From positions 496,001-560,000 of the forward strand of contig NZ_JAOBQJ010000001.1 of assembly GCF_026162425.1 (NCBI RefSeq): a DNA stretch of 64,000 nucleotides, written 5' to 3'. The translations under genes and the position numbers were made by a program. The stretch's first letter is position 1. Every line of letters starts with the position of its first letter. The stretch comes from Flexivirga meconopsidis (GTDB taxonomy: Bacteria; Actinomycetota; Actinomycetes; Actinomycetales; Dermatophilaceae). The notes under the pieces were generated by a model. It ran no database searches and was not told the origin of the DNA. It saw only the letters and a list, made by a program, of their open reading frames with translations. This document shows, in pieces, positions 33,629 through 42,148 of this stretch.

Positions 33629-35194
33629 GTGACTGAATCCACAGGTTCCGCAGGCAACTCCCAACTTGAGCAGATCAAGGCCGGTTACTCCTTCCAGGGT
33701 GGCGCGCTTGAGCTCGGCGCCGCGGTCGTCGACAACGCCGCCAGCGCGGACGTGCCGGTGCGACTGCCGCTGTCGATGATGAACCGGCACGGCCTGGTGG
33801 CGGGCGCGACCGGCACCGGTAAGACCAAGACCCTGCAGTTGATGGCCGAGCAACTGTCCGGCGCCGGGGTGCCGGTCTTCCTGGCCGACATCAAGGGCGA
33901 CGTCTCGGGCGTGGCGACACCGGGGGAGGCGGGCGACAAGATCGCGGCCCGGGCCAAGGACGTCGGCCAGGACTGGAAGCCCACGGCATACCCGACGGAG
34001 TTCCTGTCGCTCGGCGGGCAGGGCAAGGGGGTGCCGGTGCGCGCGACGGTCACGTCATTCGGGCCGACGCTGTTGTCGAAGGTGCTGGGGCTCAACGACA
34101 CTCAGGAGTCGTCGCTCGGGCTGGTCTTCCACTACGCCGACAAGCGCGGCCTCAGCCTGCTGGATCTGAAGGACCTGACCGCGGTCATCCAGTTCCTCAC
34201 CTCCGACGAGGGCAAGGAGGACCTGAAGGGCCTCGGCGGCCTGTCCGCGGCAACGGCCGGCGTCATCCTGCGCAACCTGATCGCGTTCTCCGACCAGGGC
34301 GCCGACGTGTTCTTCGGCGAGCCGGAGTTCGACACCAAGGACCTGTTGCGGGTGACCGACGACGGCAAGGGCGTCATCAGCTGCCTCGAACTGCCCGGTG
34401 TGCAGGACAAGCCCGCACTGTTCTCCACCTTCCTTATGTGGTTGCTGGCCGACTTGTTCCACGACCTGCCCGAGGTGGGTGACGCCGACAAGCCGAAGCT
34501 GGTCTTCTTCTTCGACGAGGCGCACCTGCTCTTCAACGACGCGTCGACCGCCTTCCTGCAGGCGATCGAGCAGACCGTCAAGCTGATCCGCTCCAAGGGA
34601 GTCGGCATCTTCTTCGTCACCCAGACGCCGAAGGACGTCCCCAACGACGTGCTCGCCCAGCTCGGTAACCGCGTGCAGCACGCCCTGCGCGCGTTCACCC
34701 CGGACGACGCCAAGGCGCTCAAGGCGACCGTGCAGACCTTCCCGACCAGCGGCTACGACCTGGAGAAGCTGCTGACCTCGCTCGGCACCGGTGAGGCGGT
34801 GGTGACCGTGCTGTCCGAGACCGGCGCGCCGACGCCCGTCGCCTGGACCCGGATGCTCGCGCCGCAGTCGCTGATGGGTCCGTCGCCGGACGCGACGATC
34901 GATCAGATCGTCGGTGCGTCGCCGTTGAACGGCAAGTATGCCGAGGCGGTCGACCGCGAATCGGCATACGAGATGCTGAACAAGAAGCTGGCCGACGCCC
35001 CGCCGGCCGAGGGCGAGCCGGCCCCGCCGCAGTCGGCGCAGCCGCCGGCCAAGGAGAAGGCGAAGAAGGACGACCCGAGCATGGTCGAGCAGGTGGTGAA
35101 GTCGAGCGCCTTCAAGTCGATGGTGCGCTCGGCCGGCACCGTGCTGGGCCGGGAGATCACCCGCAGCATCTTCGGCACCGCGCGTCGCCGCTGA
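33629..35194 (+). CDS. HerA-like helicase/ATPase (DUF853 family)
   Basis: 521 residues from GTG 33629. An N-terminal beta barrel is followed by Walker A GATGTGKTKTLQLMAEQLSG, the DIKGD motif after the next strand, Walker B KLVFFFDEAHLLFNDAS and an arginine-finger-like region VKLIRSKGVGIFFVTQTPKD. The DUF853 group is a hexameric FtsK/HerA ATPase predicted to move DNA or protein; E. coli YjgR is an example. The C-terminal 80 residues include a Pro/Lys-rich stretch and a basic end (TRSIFGTARRR). Monocistronic and divergent from the VapB-like gene. Confidence 0.9.
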   Translation: MTESTGSAGNSQLEQIKAGYSFQGGALELGAAVVDNAASADVPVRLPLSMMNRHGLVAGATGTGKTKTLQLMAEQLSGAGVPVFLADIKGDVSGVATPGEAGDKIAARAKDVGQDWKPTAYPTEFLSLGGQGKGVPVRATVTSFGPTLLSKVLGLNDTQESSLGLVFHYADKRGLSLLDLKDLTAVIQFLTSDEGKEDLKGLGGLSAATAGVILRNLIAFSDQGADVFFGEPEFDTKDLLRVTDDGKGVISCLELPGVQDKPALFSTFLMWLLADLFHDLPEVGDADKPKLVFFFDEAHLLFNDASTAFLQAIEQTVKLIRSKGVGIFFVTQTPKDVPNDVLAQLGNRVQHALRAFTPDDAKALKATVQTFPTSGYDLEKLLTSLGTGEAVVTVLSETGAPTPVAWTRMLAPQSLMGPSPDATIDQIVGASPLNGKYAEAVDRESAYEMLNKKLADAPPAEGEPAPPQSAQPPAKEKAKKDDPSMVEQVVKSSAFKSMVRSAGTVLGREITRSIFGTARRR

Positions 35195-35217
35195 CGATCA
35201 CGTCCTGTGGGATGTGC

Positions 35218-36027
35218 CTAGCAGCCGGGGGATTTGGTCGGTGAGGGACTCGGCGGCACCGTCGCCTGCGCAGCAGGTATGACGGCGTCGTCGGTCCACT
35301 TGCTGCCGATGAGCAGGTCGATCGTGGTGCCCTTGCGCCCGTCGTTGACCATCTTGGCGTCCTTGACCTGCAGCTTCACCCGGCGCGCGGCCGGTTCGCC
35401 CTGCGAGCCGTACCGGATCGCGGTCGGGTTGTCCGGGAAGTAGCCGCGCTTCGGGTCGTTGCCGACCTCGCCGATCTTGAAGCCGCGCTTGCGCATCTCC
35501 GCGGCGAGCTTGCCGGCAGTGCCCGGCAGGACGTAGGCGTTGTAGACATTCACCGTCACCGAACTCGCCGGTGGCGGCGGCATCGGGATGAGCGCGAACT
35601 TCGTGCCCAGCACCAGGTCGACGGTTGGGTTGGTGCGTTCGTCCTGGACGAGCTTGGCGTTCTTGACCTGGGTGGCGAGGGTGAGCGCGATCTGCCGGCC
35701 GTTCGGGCCATACCGGATCTCTGCGTAGGTGGGCTCCTTGGTCTCGCCGGCTTTCGGGTCGTTGCCGGTGTCGATCACGTGGATGCCCCGCCAGCCGAGC
35801 TGCTGGGAGACACTCGCTGCCAGGCCGTCCTTGCCGCCGGCGTTCCAGACGTTGGTGTAGATCGTGCTCAGCCCGATCTTCATCGTCGGTGTCGGCGTCG
35901 GCACGCAGGTGGTGGGAGCGTCCGCCTTCTTGCTGCCGCTGTCGCTGCCGCCGCAGGCGGTGATCGTGGTGGTGGCGAGCGCAATCGCGGTCGCGGCCAC
36001 TACCGCGCGCCGTGTGCTGTGTCCCAT
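35218..36027 (-). CDS. Lipoprotein with two LytR_C domains
   Basis: 269 residues from ATG 36027. Lipoprotein signal MGHSTRRAVVAATAIALATT with lipobox TITAC (Cys near 25). Two tandem LytR_C domains: IGLSTIYTNVWNAGGKDGLA to VDLVLGTKF and VTVNVYNAYVLPGTAGKLAA to IDLLIGSKW, each carrying the EIRYGPNG/AIRYGSQG turn and a VKNAKLVQDE/VKDAKMVNDG segment. Both repeats are complete, so the duplication is maintained. Surface-exposed; probably wall or glycopolymer related, function unknown. Confidence 0.82.
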   Translation of the reverse strand: MGHSTRRAVVAATAIALATTTITACGGSDSGSKKADAPTTCVPTPTPTMKIGLSTIYTNVWNAGGKDGLAASVSQQLGWRGIHVIDTGNDPKAGETKEPTYAEIRYGPNGRQIALTLATQVKNAKLVQDERTNPTVDLVLGTKFALIPMPPPPASSVTVNVYNAYVLPGTAGKLAAEMRKRGFKIGEVGNDPKRGYFPDNPTAIRYGSQGEPAARRVKLQVKDAKMVNDGRKGTTIDLLIGSKWTDDAVIPAAQATVPPSPSPTKSPGC

Positions 36028-36146
36028 GGCTCCCCAATGCGCCCCGATGACTCTTGGCCGAATCCTAATTCGTCTTGGTCCCGAGGCCGGAACCCGCCCG
36101 GCGGTGTCGTTATGGCATCGGTACGTGAACGCCCGTGTCACTCGAA

Positions 36147-36234
36147 TGGCGGAGGATGCGGGATTCGAACCCGCGAGAGCTTTCACTCAACACGCTTTCC
36201 AAGCGTGCGCACTAGGCCACTATGCGAATCCTCC
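36147..36234 (-). tRNA. tRNA-Ser (anticodon GGA)
   Basis: Class II tRNA on the minus strand, 88 nt with encoded CCA. Acceptor GGAGGAT pairs with ATCCTCC, discriminator G; the anticodon loop CTTGGAAAG gives GGA for UCC/UCU; long variable arm; T-arm GCGGGTTCGAATCCCGC. Unlike the other tRNA-Ser in the window it carries CCA in the DNA. It neighbours the SRP RNA gene as in many actinobacteria. Confidence 0.96.
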
Positions 36235-36342
36235 GCGCAGGAGGATACCTGTTCGTCACCGCCACGACGAATCGGCGTCACCCGGCGCGGATGCCGGTCG
36301 GGCGATTGGGTTTCGGCATACCCGATGTCCTACAGTTGACGC

Positions 36343-36433
36343 CGGACCCCTCGTGCGGTGGTACCTTTCCGAACTCCCCCAGGGCAGGAATGCAGCAAGG
36401 GTAGGAAAGCTCTTCCAGGTGCGCGAGGGGTTC
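36343..36433 (+). ncRNA. ffs: Signal recognition particle RNA (small bacterial type)
   Basis: The conserved apical helix is seen around 36387-36404: AGGGCAGGAATGCAGCAAGG holds the GGAA tetraloop and the AGCA symmetric-loop strand bound by Ffh. Outer arms GGACCCCTCG and CGAGGGGTTC pair to close the rod. Length and the tRNA-Ser/dnaX context are those of actinobacterial 4.5S-type RNA, which lacks an Alu domain. Ends are set by the outer stem and may vary by a few bases. Confidence 0.92.
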
Positions 36434-36444
36434 ACTCGTGCTCG

Positions 36445-38061
36445 CTACCTGCCGGACACCGGCGCGGGCGACCTGCTCTCCTCATCCGGCGAGATGCACC
36501 CCGGCGGTTTGCTGCGGACGGGCGCGAAGTCGCTGCTCAGCCGCACCGGTCCGTCCACCGGCATGGTCACCCGCAGCCAGCCGTTGTCGTCGACGATGCA
36601 GGCCGACACCGGCGCCTTGGTCGCCGGGTCCGCGGCGCCGATGTATGACGAGTAGCGCACCTTCAGGCTGATCGGTTTGCCGGCGGTGGCCGCGAGCGTC
36701 ACCCCGTGCGAGTCGATCTTGGTCACCGGCGCCCCCGTGGCCAGTGGCGCCGGGGACAGCACCCGGTAGAGCCGCCAGTCGTCGTTGGTCCAGGTCAGCC
36801 GCAGGTAGGGCAGACCGCCGAGCACCAGGTCGGACTCCTCCTTGGACGCGTAGTCGATCGGCGCACGCGGGACCGCCACCCAGCCCACGGCCAGTGAGTC
36901 CAGCCATTGCCGGTAGCTGACCGGGTTGAGTTGGTCGCGCTGGTAGAACAGCGAGTTGTCGGATTGATCGGCCTGCCGGTCCCAGCCGCGCGCCAGCGAG
37001 AACGACGCGAGATAGACCGAGCCCCAGTGGTTCTTGGTGTCGACGACCTCGACCCGTCGCCCGACCGCTGCCGCGCCGAGCGCCTTCTGATCCTTCTTGA
37101 GCGCGGCGGCGAGCGGCTCGTAGAAGGTGTAGTTGCTGGATGGTTCGTGGGCGAGCTGCAACTGGTTGGCCAGGTCGCTGAGCGGCCAGACGGCGACGAC
37201 CGCCGCGGTGAGCCAGACGACGGACTTGCGCACGTCGGCATAGGCGATGACGACCGGCACCGCGGCCAGCCAGGCGAGCCGGGTGGCGTTGCTGCCGATC
37301 GCGAGCGGCACGATCAGCAGGGGGACGAAGGAGACCGCGAGCGCCGCGGCGGTGGCGCGGATCAGCTTGTTGCGGACGACGCCGATCACGACCATGCAGG
37401 AGAGCATCGCCGGTGCGGCGTCGCTGATCGGGAACGGCATCTTCCCGGTGCCCGGAAAGAGGAAGGCCATCGCGAGGCCGGACAGCAGCAAGACCGCAGC
37501 GCTGATTGCCGCCGTCCGGCGGTAGTCCGGACGCAGGACCGCCACGACCGCCGCGATCAGGCCGACGAAGAAGCCGGCGAGCGGGGAGCCGAGGAAGGCC
37601 AGCACGGCCAGCAGCGCCGCGGTCTTCTCCCGGCGGGCGCGCAGTGCGACCAACGCCCAGATGCCGATTGCCGCACCGACGGTGAAGGTGACCCGGCCGT
37701 TCAGCAGGTCTGCCCCTTGGGCGACCGCGATCGCGATGGCGCCGGCGCGGGGCCGGATGGCGCCGCGCACGAGCAATGCCCCGCCATACGCACTGGCGAG
37801 GACGGCCACCACACCGGTCACCCGGATGCCGAAGGTGGCCATCGAGAACGGCACGAGGGTGCTGTAGTTGGGCAGCGTGATCCCGCCGAACCAGCCGCCC
37901 CACCAGACCGGCGCACCACCGACCCGGGCGACGTTGGCGCGCGCCACCTGCGCGGCGAGGTCCGGCGCCTGCGGCGTCCAGAGAACATAGAGGAGCGCGA
38001 AGACAACCGCACAGATCGTCGCCAACGTCGCCGGCGAGCGAAGCCGGCGGGACGAAAGCAT
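36445..38061 (-). CDS. Polytopic membrane protein with extracytoplasmic C-terminal domain
   Basis: 538 residues from ATG 38061 (GGAAG upstream; a TTG at 38091 is less likely). Residues 10-300 form about ten hydrophobic helices with GGAPVWWGGWFGGITLPNYS in the first outer loop. After the last helix (VVWLTAAVVAVWPLSDLANQ) comes a 220-residue soluble portion with ALAAALKKDQ-like and WRLYRVLSPAPLA segments, reminiscent of membrane glycosyltransferase-related or MFS-like conserved actinobacterial proteins. No catalytic motif is evident and I do not recognise the family. Located between SRP RNA and dnaX, convergent with the RNA. Confidence 0.65.
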   Translation of the reverse strand: MLSSRRLRSPATLATICAVVFALLYVLWTPQAPDLAAQVARANVARVGGAPVWWGGWFGGITLPNYSTLVPFSMATFGIRVTGVVAVLASAYGGALLVRGAIRPRAGAIAIAVAQGADLLNGRVTFTVGAAIGIWALVALRARREKTAALLAVLAFLGSPLAGFFVGLIAAVVAVLRPDYRRTAAISAAVLLLSGLAMAFLFPGTGKMPFPISDAAPAMLSCMVVIGVVRNKLIRATAAALAVSFVPLLIVPLAIGSNATRLAWLAAVPVVIAYADVRKSVVWLTAAVVAVWPLSDLANQLQLAHEPSSNYTFYEPLAAALKKDQKALGAAAVGRRVEVVDTKNHWGSVYLASFSLARGWDRQADQSDNSLFYQRDQLNPVSYRQWLDSLAVGWVAVPRAPIDYASKEESDLVLGGLPYLRLTWTNDDWRLYRVLSPAPLATGAPVTKIDSHGVTLAATAGKPISLKVRYSSYIGAADPATKAPVSACIVDDNGWLRVTMPVDGPVRLSSDFAPVRSKPPGCISPDEESRSPAPVSGR

Positions 38062-38171
38062 GGCTTCCAGGGTACCTGTCAACCCCGACAACCCCGCTTT
38101 GGCAAATATCTCGGGGACGGACCGGTGGATGGGCCTTCGACCTGTCCGTCGTGGCGCATAGAGTCGTCTCC

Positions 38172-40418
38172 GTGACCACCGCGCTGTACCGCCGCTACCG
38201 GCCCGAGACGTTCGCCGACGTGATCGGCCAGGAGCACGTCACCGAGCCGTTGATGCAGGCCCTGCGCACCGGCCGGGTCAATCACGCCTACCTGTTCAGC
38301 GGTCCACGCGGCTGCGGCAAGACGACGTCGGCGCGCATCCTCGCGCGCTGCCTCAACTGCGAGCAGGGTCCCACCCCGACGCCGTGCGGGAAGTGCGAGT
38401 CGTGCGTCGCGCTCGCCCGCGGTGGCGCCGGGACGGTCGACGTGATCGAGATCGACGCGGCCAGCCACGGTGGTGTCGACGACGCGCGTGACCTGCGCGA
38501 GCGGGCGTCATACGGTCCGGCGCAGGGACGCTACAAGATCTACATCATCGACGAGGCGCACATGGTGACGCCGCAGGGCTTCAACGCGCTGTTGAAGATC
38601 GTCGAGGAGCCGCCGGAGCACGTGAAGTTCGTCTTCGCGACCACCGAGCCGGAGAAGGTCATCGGCACGATCCGGTCGCGCACCCATCACTACCCGTTCC
38701 GGCTGGTGCCGCCGCAGCGGCTGACCGACTACCTGCAGCAGCTGTGTGACGCCGAGGGTGTCGCAGTCGAGCCGGGTGTGCTGTCGTTCGTGACGCGCGC
38801 CGGCGGGGGTTCGGTGCGTGACTCGTTGTCCGTGCTCGATCAGCTGATCGCGGGGTCCGGCGACGAGGGCCTGACCTATGCCGGGGCCGCTGCGCTGCTC
38901 GGTTTCACCGACGGCGAGCTGCTCGACGCGACGATCGACGCGCTGGGTGCGCGCGACAGCGGCGCGGTCTTCCGGCAGATTGATCGGGTCGTCGAATCCG
39001 GCCATGACCCAAGGCGATTCATCGAAGACTTGCTCGAGCGGCTGCGCGACCTCATCGTGATCGCGGCGGTCCCGGACGGCGCGGCGCAGGTGCTGCGCGG
39101 GGTGCCGGACGACCAGCTGGAGCGGATGCGGCAGCAGGCGGCGTCGTTCGGCCCGGGGGAGCTGTCGCGGGCTGCCGACATCGTCAACACCGGCCTGACC
39201 GAGATGACCGGCGCGACCGGCCCCCGGCTGCAGCTGGAGCTGATCTGCGCCCGTGTGCTGCTGCCCGCCGTCTCCGGTGAGCAGGGATATGCCGCACGTC
39301 TCGACCGGCTTGAGCGCCGGATGGACATCGCGGGGTCTGCACCCGCCGCTGGTCGATCGGCCGACGCACCGGATGCACCTGTTGCTGGTCGAGTAGCGGA
39401 GGCGCCCGTTGCTGGTCGAGTAGCGGAGGAGCGCAGCGGGGGAGCGTATCGAGACCAAGCCCCCGCACCCGATGCTGGTCGAGTAGCGGAGGCGCCCGAT
39501 GCTGGTCGAGTAGCGGAGGCGCCCGATGCTGGTCGAGTAGCGGAGGCGCCCGTTGCTGGTCGAGTAGCGGAGGAGCGCAGCGGGGGAGCGTATCGAGACC
39601 AACCCCCAGCCGCGTCGACCCCAGAACCTGCGGCGCAACCGGCCGCTCAGCCGGCCGCTCAGCCGGCAGGTGGCATCGGCACCGACGATGTGCGACGTGC
39701 CTGGCCCGACGTGCTCGACCGCATCGCCCGCGCCAAGCGCGTCACGTGGACGTTGCTCAGTCAGCACGCGCACGTCGCCGAATTCGATGGCAGCACACTG
39801 GTGCTCGGCACCAGCAGCCCCGGCCTGGCGGCCGCCGTTGAGCGACCACCGCATCCCGATGTCGTCGCTGCCGCATTGCGCGACTCCCTCGGCATCGGGG
39901 TGCAGGTGCGGGCGCGGGCCGATGTCAATGCCCCGGCACCCAACCTGCCGCCCGAAGCACCGGCCCAGCCGAGCGGCGACCGGTCTCAAGGCGATTCGGC
40001 CCCCGAGGGTGGAGGTTCTGCTCCCGTAAACCCTGAGCAGGGCCCGCCGGCCGAGGCGGCGGGCCAGGCCCCCGAGCAGCCCGCGCCCCCGGTGCCGGCG
40101 GCCCAGCCCGCGGCCGAGACTGCACCGCGCCGCAACCGCGCCGCCGAGGCGCTCGCCCAGGCGGGTCTTTCGGCCGGCTCTGGCGCGGCCGACAATGGCG
40201 GCGGCTGGGGGTCGGTCAATGCTCCACCACCGGAGTGGGCGACCGCCGAAAACCCCGCTGCGCCACCTCAACCGGCCGACAAACCGGTCAAGGAAGTCGA
40301 GGACGACGGCTCCAATGAGTCGATGGACGACGAGGACGTGGAGGATCCCGGCGAGATCGGTCTGCCGGTGATGCAGGCGGTGCTCGGCGCCACCGTGATC
40401 GACGAACGGGAGGAGTGA
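38172..40418 (+). CDS. dnaX: DNA polymerase III subunits gamma/tau with repeat-expanded linker
   Basis: Clamp-loader ATPase. GTG 38172 (VTTALYRRYRPETF) matches the usual N-terminus; GTG 38151 is a less likely alternative. 748 residues. Walker A GPRGCGKTTSARILA near 42, four zinc-finger cysteines CLNCEQGPTPTPCGKCESC, Walker B YIIDEAHMV, sensor ATTEPEKVIGTIRSRTH. After the AAA+ and collar domains (to about residue 385) the linker, residues about 400-480, is built from in-frame copies of a genomic palindromic repeat (AGRVAEAP, AGRVAEERSGGAYRDQ). A conserved tau-specific domain (VLDRIARAKRVTWTLLSQHA) and an acidic/Pro tail follow. The repeat-derived linker is the odd part. Confidence 0.94.
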   Translation: MTTALYRRYRPETFADVIGQEHVTEPLMQALRTGRVNHAYLFSGPRGCGKTTSARILARCLNCEQGPTPTPCGKCESCVALARGGAGTVDVIEIDAASHGGVDDARDLRERASYGPAQGRYKIYIIDEAHMVTPQGFNALLKIVEEPPEHVKFVFATTEPEKVIGTIRSRTHHYPFRLVPPQRLTDYLQQLCDAEGVAVEPGVLSFVTRAGGGSVRDSLSVLDQLIAGSGDEGLTYAGAAALLGFTDGELLDATIDALGARDSGAVFRQIDRVVESGHDPRRFIEDLLERLRDLIVIAAVPDGAAQVLRGVPDDQLERMRQQAASFGPGELSRAADIVNTGLTEMTGATGPRLQLELICARVLLPAVSGEQGYAARLDRLERRMDIAGSAPAAGRSADAPDAPVAGRVAEAPVAGRVAEERSGGAYRDQAPAPDAGRVAEAPDAGRVAEAPDAGRVAEAPVAGRVAEERSGGAYRDQPPAASTPEPAAQPAAQPAAQPAGGIGTDDVRRAWPDVLDRIARAKRVTWTLLSQHAHVAEFDGSTLVLGTSSPGLAAAVERPPHPDVVAAALRDSLGIGVQVRARADVNAPAPNLPPEAPAQPSGDRSQGDSAPEGGGSAPVNPEQGPPAEAAGQAPEQPAPPVPAAQPAAETAPRRNRAAEALAQAGLSAGSGAADNGGGWGSVNAPPPEWATAENPAAPPQPADKPVKEVEDDGSNESMDDEDVEDPGEIGLPVMQAVLGATVIDEREE
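39386..39601 (+). repeat. In-frame copies of a dispersed palindromic repeat within dnaX
   Basis: Six copies begin with TGGTCGAGTAGCGGAGG at 39386, 39413, 39476, 39503, 39530 and 39557. Two (39413-39457 and 39557-39601) are full 45-bp units closing with GTATCGAGACCA, the inverted complement of the left end; the others are 27-bp truncated units. All lengths are multiples of three (9 or 15 codons; 63-bp spacing after the first full unit), so the frame is kept. A diverged start (GGTCGATCGG) precedes at 39351. A separate copy, in reverse orientation, lies outside genes at 44128-44168, showing that this is a genomic repeat and not a dnaX-specific one. Confidence 0.9.
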
Positions 40419-40419
40419 A

Positions 40420-40509
40420 ATGCCATCCCACGAGGTTTCTCCTCCGCTTCGCTTCCCCGAAGACTTCGCGGGCGCGCCGGGGACGCGCCGCCGGGGGGTT
40501 CGCGCATGA
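40420..40509 (+). repeat. Degenerate palindromic mini-ORF repeat between dnaX and plsC
   Basis: Between dnaX stop (40418) and the acyltransferase ATG (40506) lies an ORF of 29 codons (MPSHEVSPPLRFPEDFAGAP then GTRRRGVRA) whose TGA (40507-40509) overlaps the next ATG. Its DNA keeps the hallmarks of the 4178 and 50226 units: CCCACGAGGTTTCTCC at the left, CGCTTCGC in the loop and ACTTCGCGGG at the right, plus a GC-rich extension. Stem pairing is weaker. A diverged third locus of the same family. Confidence 0.6.
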
Positions 40510-41180
40510 GTGCCCTCTATCTCACTGCGCGACTTACCGTTGCGCCGCTGCTGCGCGCCGTATGGCGACCGCATGTCGAAGGTGCTCGTAATGTGCCGCG
40601 ACGCGGGGGAGTGCTGATTGCCAGCAATCATCTGTCGTTCATCGACAGCGTCGTCATCCCGCTGTGCTCGCCGCGCAAGGTGTTCTTCCTGGCCAAGGCC
40701 GAATATTTCACCGGCACCGGCCCGAAGGGATTCGCCTCACGGGTGTGGTTCAACTCGATGGGGATGCTGCCGGTGGAGCGGGACGACCCCAAGGCTGCCG
40801 TGCACTCGCTGGAGCAGGCGCTGGAGGTGCTGGAGGCGGGCGAGGCGTTCGGCATCTATCCCGAAGGCACCCGGTCGCGTGACGGCCGGCTCTACCGCGG
40901 CCACGTCGGTGCCGCCCACCTGGCGATGCAGGCGGGCGTTCCCGTCGTACCGGTCGGCCTCTCCGGCACCCCGGATGTCCAGCCGATCGGGTCCAACCTG
41001 CCGCGGCTGGCCAAGGTGAGCGTGAAGTTCGGCGAGCCGCTGACGTTCGGGTCGTCATACAAGGCGATGCCGGCCGGCAAGGCACGGCGCCAGGCGACCG
41101 ACGAGATAATGGACGCGATCGCCGCGCTCTCCGGCCAGGAGCGCGCACCCGGCTACAACGAGCGCCCGCCTGCGACCTGA
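40506..41180 (+). CDS. plsC: 1-acyl-sn-glycerol-3-phosphate acyltransferase-like protein
   Basis: 224 residues. Acyltransferase motif I SNHLSFIDSVVIPL (His and Asp), motif II region VWFNSMGMLPVERDD, motif III FGIYPEGTRSRDGRLYRGHV with the phosphate-binding EGTRS, and motif IV GVPVVPVGLSG. Acylates lysophosphatidate or a related acceptor at the inner membrane. The ATG is coupled to the stop of the 29-codon repeat ORF, which lies directly after dnaX. Several PlsC paralogs usually exist per actinobacterial genome, so exact substrate is uncertain. Confidence 0.9.
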   Translation: MSALYLTARLTVAPLLRAVWRPHVEGARNVPRRGGVLIASNHLSFIDSVVIPLCSPRKVFFLAKAEYFTGTGPKGFASRVWFNSMGMLPVERDDPKAAVHSLEQALEVLEAGEAFGIYPEGTRSRDGRLYRGHVGAAHLAMQAGVPVVPVGLSGTPDVQPIGSNLPRLAKVSVKFGEPLTFGSSYKAMPAGKARRQATDEIMDAIAALSGQERAPGYNERPPAT

Positions 41181-41219
41181 GATCCCCGCGCGTCTCGTCA
41201 GCGAGCGTGCACCCGCGCG

Positions 41220-41267
41220 CGTCTCGTAAGCGGAAGTGACTCCGGCGTCACGGTCGGTTACGAGACG
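41220..41267. repeat. Intergenic palindrome before the methyltransferase gene
   Basis: Arms CGTCTCGTAA (41220-41229) and TTACGAGACG (41258-41267) are perfect; within them GTGAC (41236-41240) and GTCAC (41247-41251) extend the hairpin around TCCGGC. A direct partial duplicate of the left arm (GCGCGTCTCGT) lies at about 41189. Situated between plsC stop and the next RBS; no T-tract. Confidence 0.65.
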
Positions 41268-41290
41268 AGCGGCAAAACCTTGGAGAAAGT

Positions 41291-42133
41291 GTGAATTCGA
41301 CTGACGCTGGTGCTGATTCGTTCGGCACGTTCGACTCCGGAAGGGCGCTGTGGATGCGGCGCCTGGGCGCGGTGCGCAACGTGGTGCGGCAGGAGATGGT
41401 TGCTCGATATTTGGCGCGTCATCTGAGCGAGCCGCCGAGCACGGTGCTCGACGTCGGCGCCGGGCAGGGGACGCAGTCGCTACGGCTCGCCGGGCTCGGT
41501 CACCGGGTCACTGCCGTCGAGCCGGATCCCGCGATGCGTGCGGCGTTTGAAGAAGCCGAACATGCCCTGCCGGACGAGGTTCGTGCGCGAATCACTCTGC
41601 GGGACGGGCAGATCGGGCGGCTCGACGCATTCCTCGGTGACGCGTCGTATGACGCGGTGCTCGCGCTCGGGGTGTTCATGTATCTCCCGGAAGGCCAGGC
41701 GCCCCTTGCGGAGCTCGCGTCATACGTCGCGCCGGGCGGGGTGCTTGCGGTCGCGGTGCGCTCGGAGAGTTCGGTCGCCTGGCGACCGGCCGCGCGTCAG
41801 GACTGGAAGGCCACGCTGGACGCGCTAGCCGAATGGGACGCGGCACGGGCCGAAGGCCGAGATGTGCGTTACACCAACGAAATCGGCGCGCCGGCTCGTG
41901 CGGACAACCTCGATCGCCTGGCGGCGACCGCCGAGCGGGCCGGTCTCAGCGTCGAGCAGTGGTATGGCGTGCGCCTCGCCGTCGACTCCGCCGAACTCGA
42001 CGCCGCGCCACCATCCGACCCGGCCGAGCTCGCCGCGCTGCTCGACGTCGAGGAGCGCCTTGGCTCGATGGACCCCTACCGTCAGCTCGCCCAGCTTGCG
42101 CTCGTGGTCTATCGGCGGCCGTCCACCCACTAG
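41291..42133 (+). CDS. SAM-dependent class I methyltransferase
   Basis: 280 residues from GTG 41291, preceded by GGAG. STVLDVGAGQGTQSLRLAGL is motif I, RVTAVEPDPAMR motif II, YDAVLALGVFMYLP motif III and PGGVLAVAVRSES motif IV, the SmtA/UbiE-like arrangement. The N-terminal ALWMRRLGAVRNVVRQEMVA and C-terminal VRYTNEIGAPARADNLDRLA plus VEQWYGVRLAVDS resemble S-adenosylmethionine enzymes of the CmoM/SmtA type that modify tRNA wobble uridine, but identity is too weak by eye to claim that. Sits within the dnaX-recR interval. Confidence 0.8.
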   Translation: MNSTDAGADSFGTFDSGRALWMRRLGAVRNVVRQEMVARYLARHLSEPPSTVLDVGAGQGTQSLRLAGLGHRVTAVEPDPAMRAAFEEAEHALPDEVRARITLRDGQIGRLDAFLGDASYDAVLALGVFMYLPEGQAPLAELASYVAPGGVLAVAVRSESSVAWRPAARQDWKATLDALAEWDAARAEGRDVRYTNEIGAPARADNLDRLAATAERAGLSVEQWYGVRLAVDSAELDAAPPSDPAELAALLDVEERLGSMDPYRQLAQLALVVYRRPSTH

Positions 42134-42148
42134 CTGCCCTCCACCCCT

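Noticed and set aside
39386-39601. Regular 27-bp repeats resembling a CRISPR array
   Set aside because: Repeats abut without unique spacers, all are in the dnaX reading frame, and the same unit occurs as an intergenic palindrome; no cas genes.
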